This document shows, one piece after another, positions 5,145 through 5,348 of a stretch of 5,348 nucleotides of DNA (position 1 is its first letter; every line of letters begins with the position of its first letter). Origin of the DNA: JAXDLK01 sp034666665 (GTDB taxonomy: Bacteria; Desulfobacterota; Binatia; JACPRU01). The position numbers were made by a program, and so were the translations under genes. The notes under the pieces were generated by a model. That model searched no databases. It was given only the letters and a program-made list of their open reading frames with translations, and was not told the origin of the DNA. The stretch lies in NCBI GenBank assembly GCA_034666665.1, contig JAXDLK010000077.1, forward strand, positions 1-5,348, written 5' to 3'.

Positions 5145-5148
5145 GTCG

Positions 5149-5156
5149 CACCTCCC
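5149..5156 (-). promoter_or_regulatory. ribosome-binding site of the DUF6496-like gene
   Basis: Read on the minus strand the bases are GGAGGTGC inside GGGAGGTG, ending about 4-5 bases before the ATG at 5144. It is as strong as the DoxX site and fixes the start of this gene. Confidence 0.8.
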
Positions 5157-5240
5157 GCGGCTCGCATCGCTTTCTCACCCTCAGTAACAATCGGTCGCCC
5201 GCTGGTTGCACCCGCGCGGCAAGGCGATCGCGTCCGGAAA

Positions 5241-5269
5241 TTGCCAGACATCAACGTCACGGCTAGGCT
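5241..5269 (+). promoter_or_regulatory. sigma70-like promoter for the Ada-type gene, near-leaderless
   Basis: TTGCCA at 5241-5246 (5 of 6 to TTGACA), a 17-base spacer, and TAGGCT at 5264-5269 (3 of 6 to TATAAT, keeping the first T, the A and the last T). Transcription would begin near 5276, only about five bases before the GTG at 5281, and no Shine-Dalgarno sequence is present there. The good -35, ideal spacing and position support it; the poor -10 limits confidence. Confidence 0.4.
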
Positions 5270-5280
5270 ATTCGTCCCTC

Positions 5281-5348
5281 GTGATCTCCGACCCTGAGAG
5301 CTGTCACCGCGCCTACCGGAGCCGCGACGCTCGTTTCGACGGCCGCTT
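5281..5348 (+). CDS. Ada-type DNA alkylation-repair protein, N-terminal start only, cut by the window
   Basis: GTG at 5281 opens a frame that runs to the edge and encodes VISDPESCHRAYRSRDARFD then GR. This matches the opening of the Ada methylphosphotriester-methyltransferase domain, where bacterial Ada and Ada-AlkA fusion proteins read C(Y/W)RAxxSRDxRFDGxFFxxVxTTGIYCRP. Only 22 codons are visible, so the zinc-binding and methyl-accepting cysteines that follow are outside. Whether the full protein is Ada, AdaA or an Ada domain fused to an AlkA-type 3-methyladenine glycosylase cannot be told. The first conserved Cys of the pattern is Cys8. No ribosome-binding site precedes the start, and the promoter-like sequence just upstream would give a nearly leaderless mRNA. 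The gene is divergent from the DUF6496-like gene with 136 bases between their starts. Identification rests on a short but highly characteristic motif. Confidence 0.75.
   Translation, partial: MISDPESCHRAYRSRDARFDGR

Noticed and set aside
5183..5210. ECF-type promoter (TGCAACC, 15 bases, GTT on the minus strand) for the DUF6496-like gene
   Set aside because: It departs from GGAAC-N16/17-GTT in both the first box and the spacing, so it cannot be separated from chance.
4586..5266. Plus-strand frame across the DUF6496-like gene
   Set aside because: Its translation is Arg/Ser/Ala-rich antisense of a repetitive basic tail; the minus-strand gene has a strong ribosome-binding site and a recognisable domain.

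Overview
This window comes from a high-GC bacterial chromosome. Third codon positions are strongly G/C, GTG starts are common, and two genes have clear Shine-Dalgarno sites of the GGAGGTG type. The gene types would fit a soil-type proteobacterium, a former deltaproteobacterial lineage (Myxococcota or Binatota-like), or a similar high-GC phylum. The sequence alone does not settle which. No plasmid, phage, insertion sequence, CRISPR array, tRNA or rRNA signal was seen.

Layout. (1) 2-1359, plus strand: the C-terminal end of a 5'-3' exonuclease of the PolA N-terminal/FEN type, overlapped by a complete ATP-dependent DNA ligase of the LigD ligase-domain type. (2) 1360-1437: a short palindromic gap between convergent genes. 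(3) 1436-2389, minus strand: ribonuclease HII with extensions at both ends and an altered GRG motif. (4) 2494-4394, plus strand: three closely spaced genes, namely a DoxX-family membrane protein, a transglutaminase-like protein and a crotonase-fold protein that lacks both classical catalytic glutamates. (5) 4395-4646: about 250 bases without a gene, packed with perfect or near-perfect hairpins. (6) 4647-5144, minus strand: a small DUF6496-like protein with a long Arg/Lys/Ala/Ser-rich, histone-H1-like tail. (7) 5281 to the right edge, plus strand: the first 22 codons of an Ada-type DNA alkylation-repair protein, transcribed divergently from the DUF6496-like gene and preceded by a sigma70-like promoter that would leave almost no leader.

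How it fits together. Nucleic-acid maintenance dominates: flap/5' exonuclease, nick-sealing ligase, RNase HII, an Ada-type repair protein and a probable DNA-binding basic protein. The exonuclease, ligase and RNase HII together supply the incision, flap-trimming and sealing steps needed to remove RNA from DNA; only a polymerase is missing from the window. Joint function is inferred from proximity, and RNase HII is on the opposite strand. The DoxX/transglutaminase/crotonase run has no evident link to repair. I see no convincing new multi-gene system. The most notable points are the Ada start at the edge, the dense hairpin block, and the substituted key residues in RNase HII, the crotonase and the transglutaminase-like protein.
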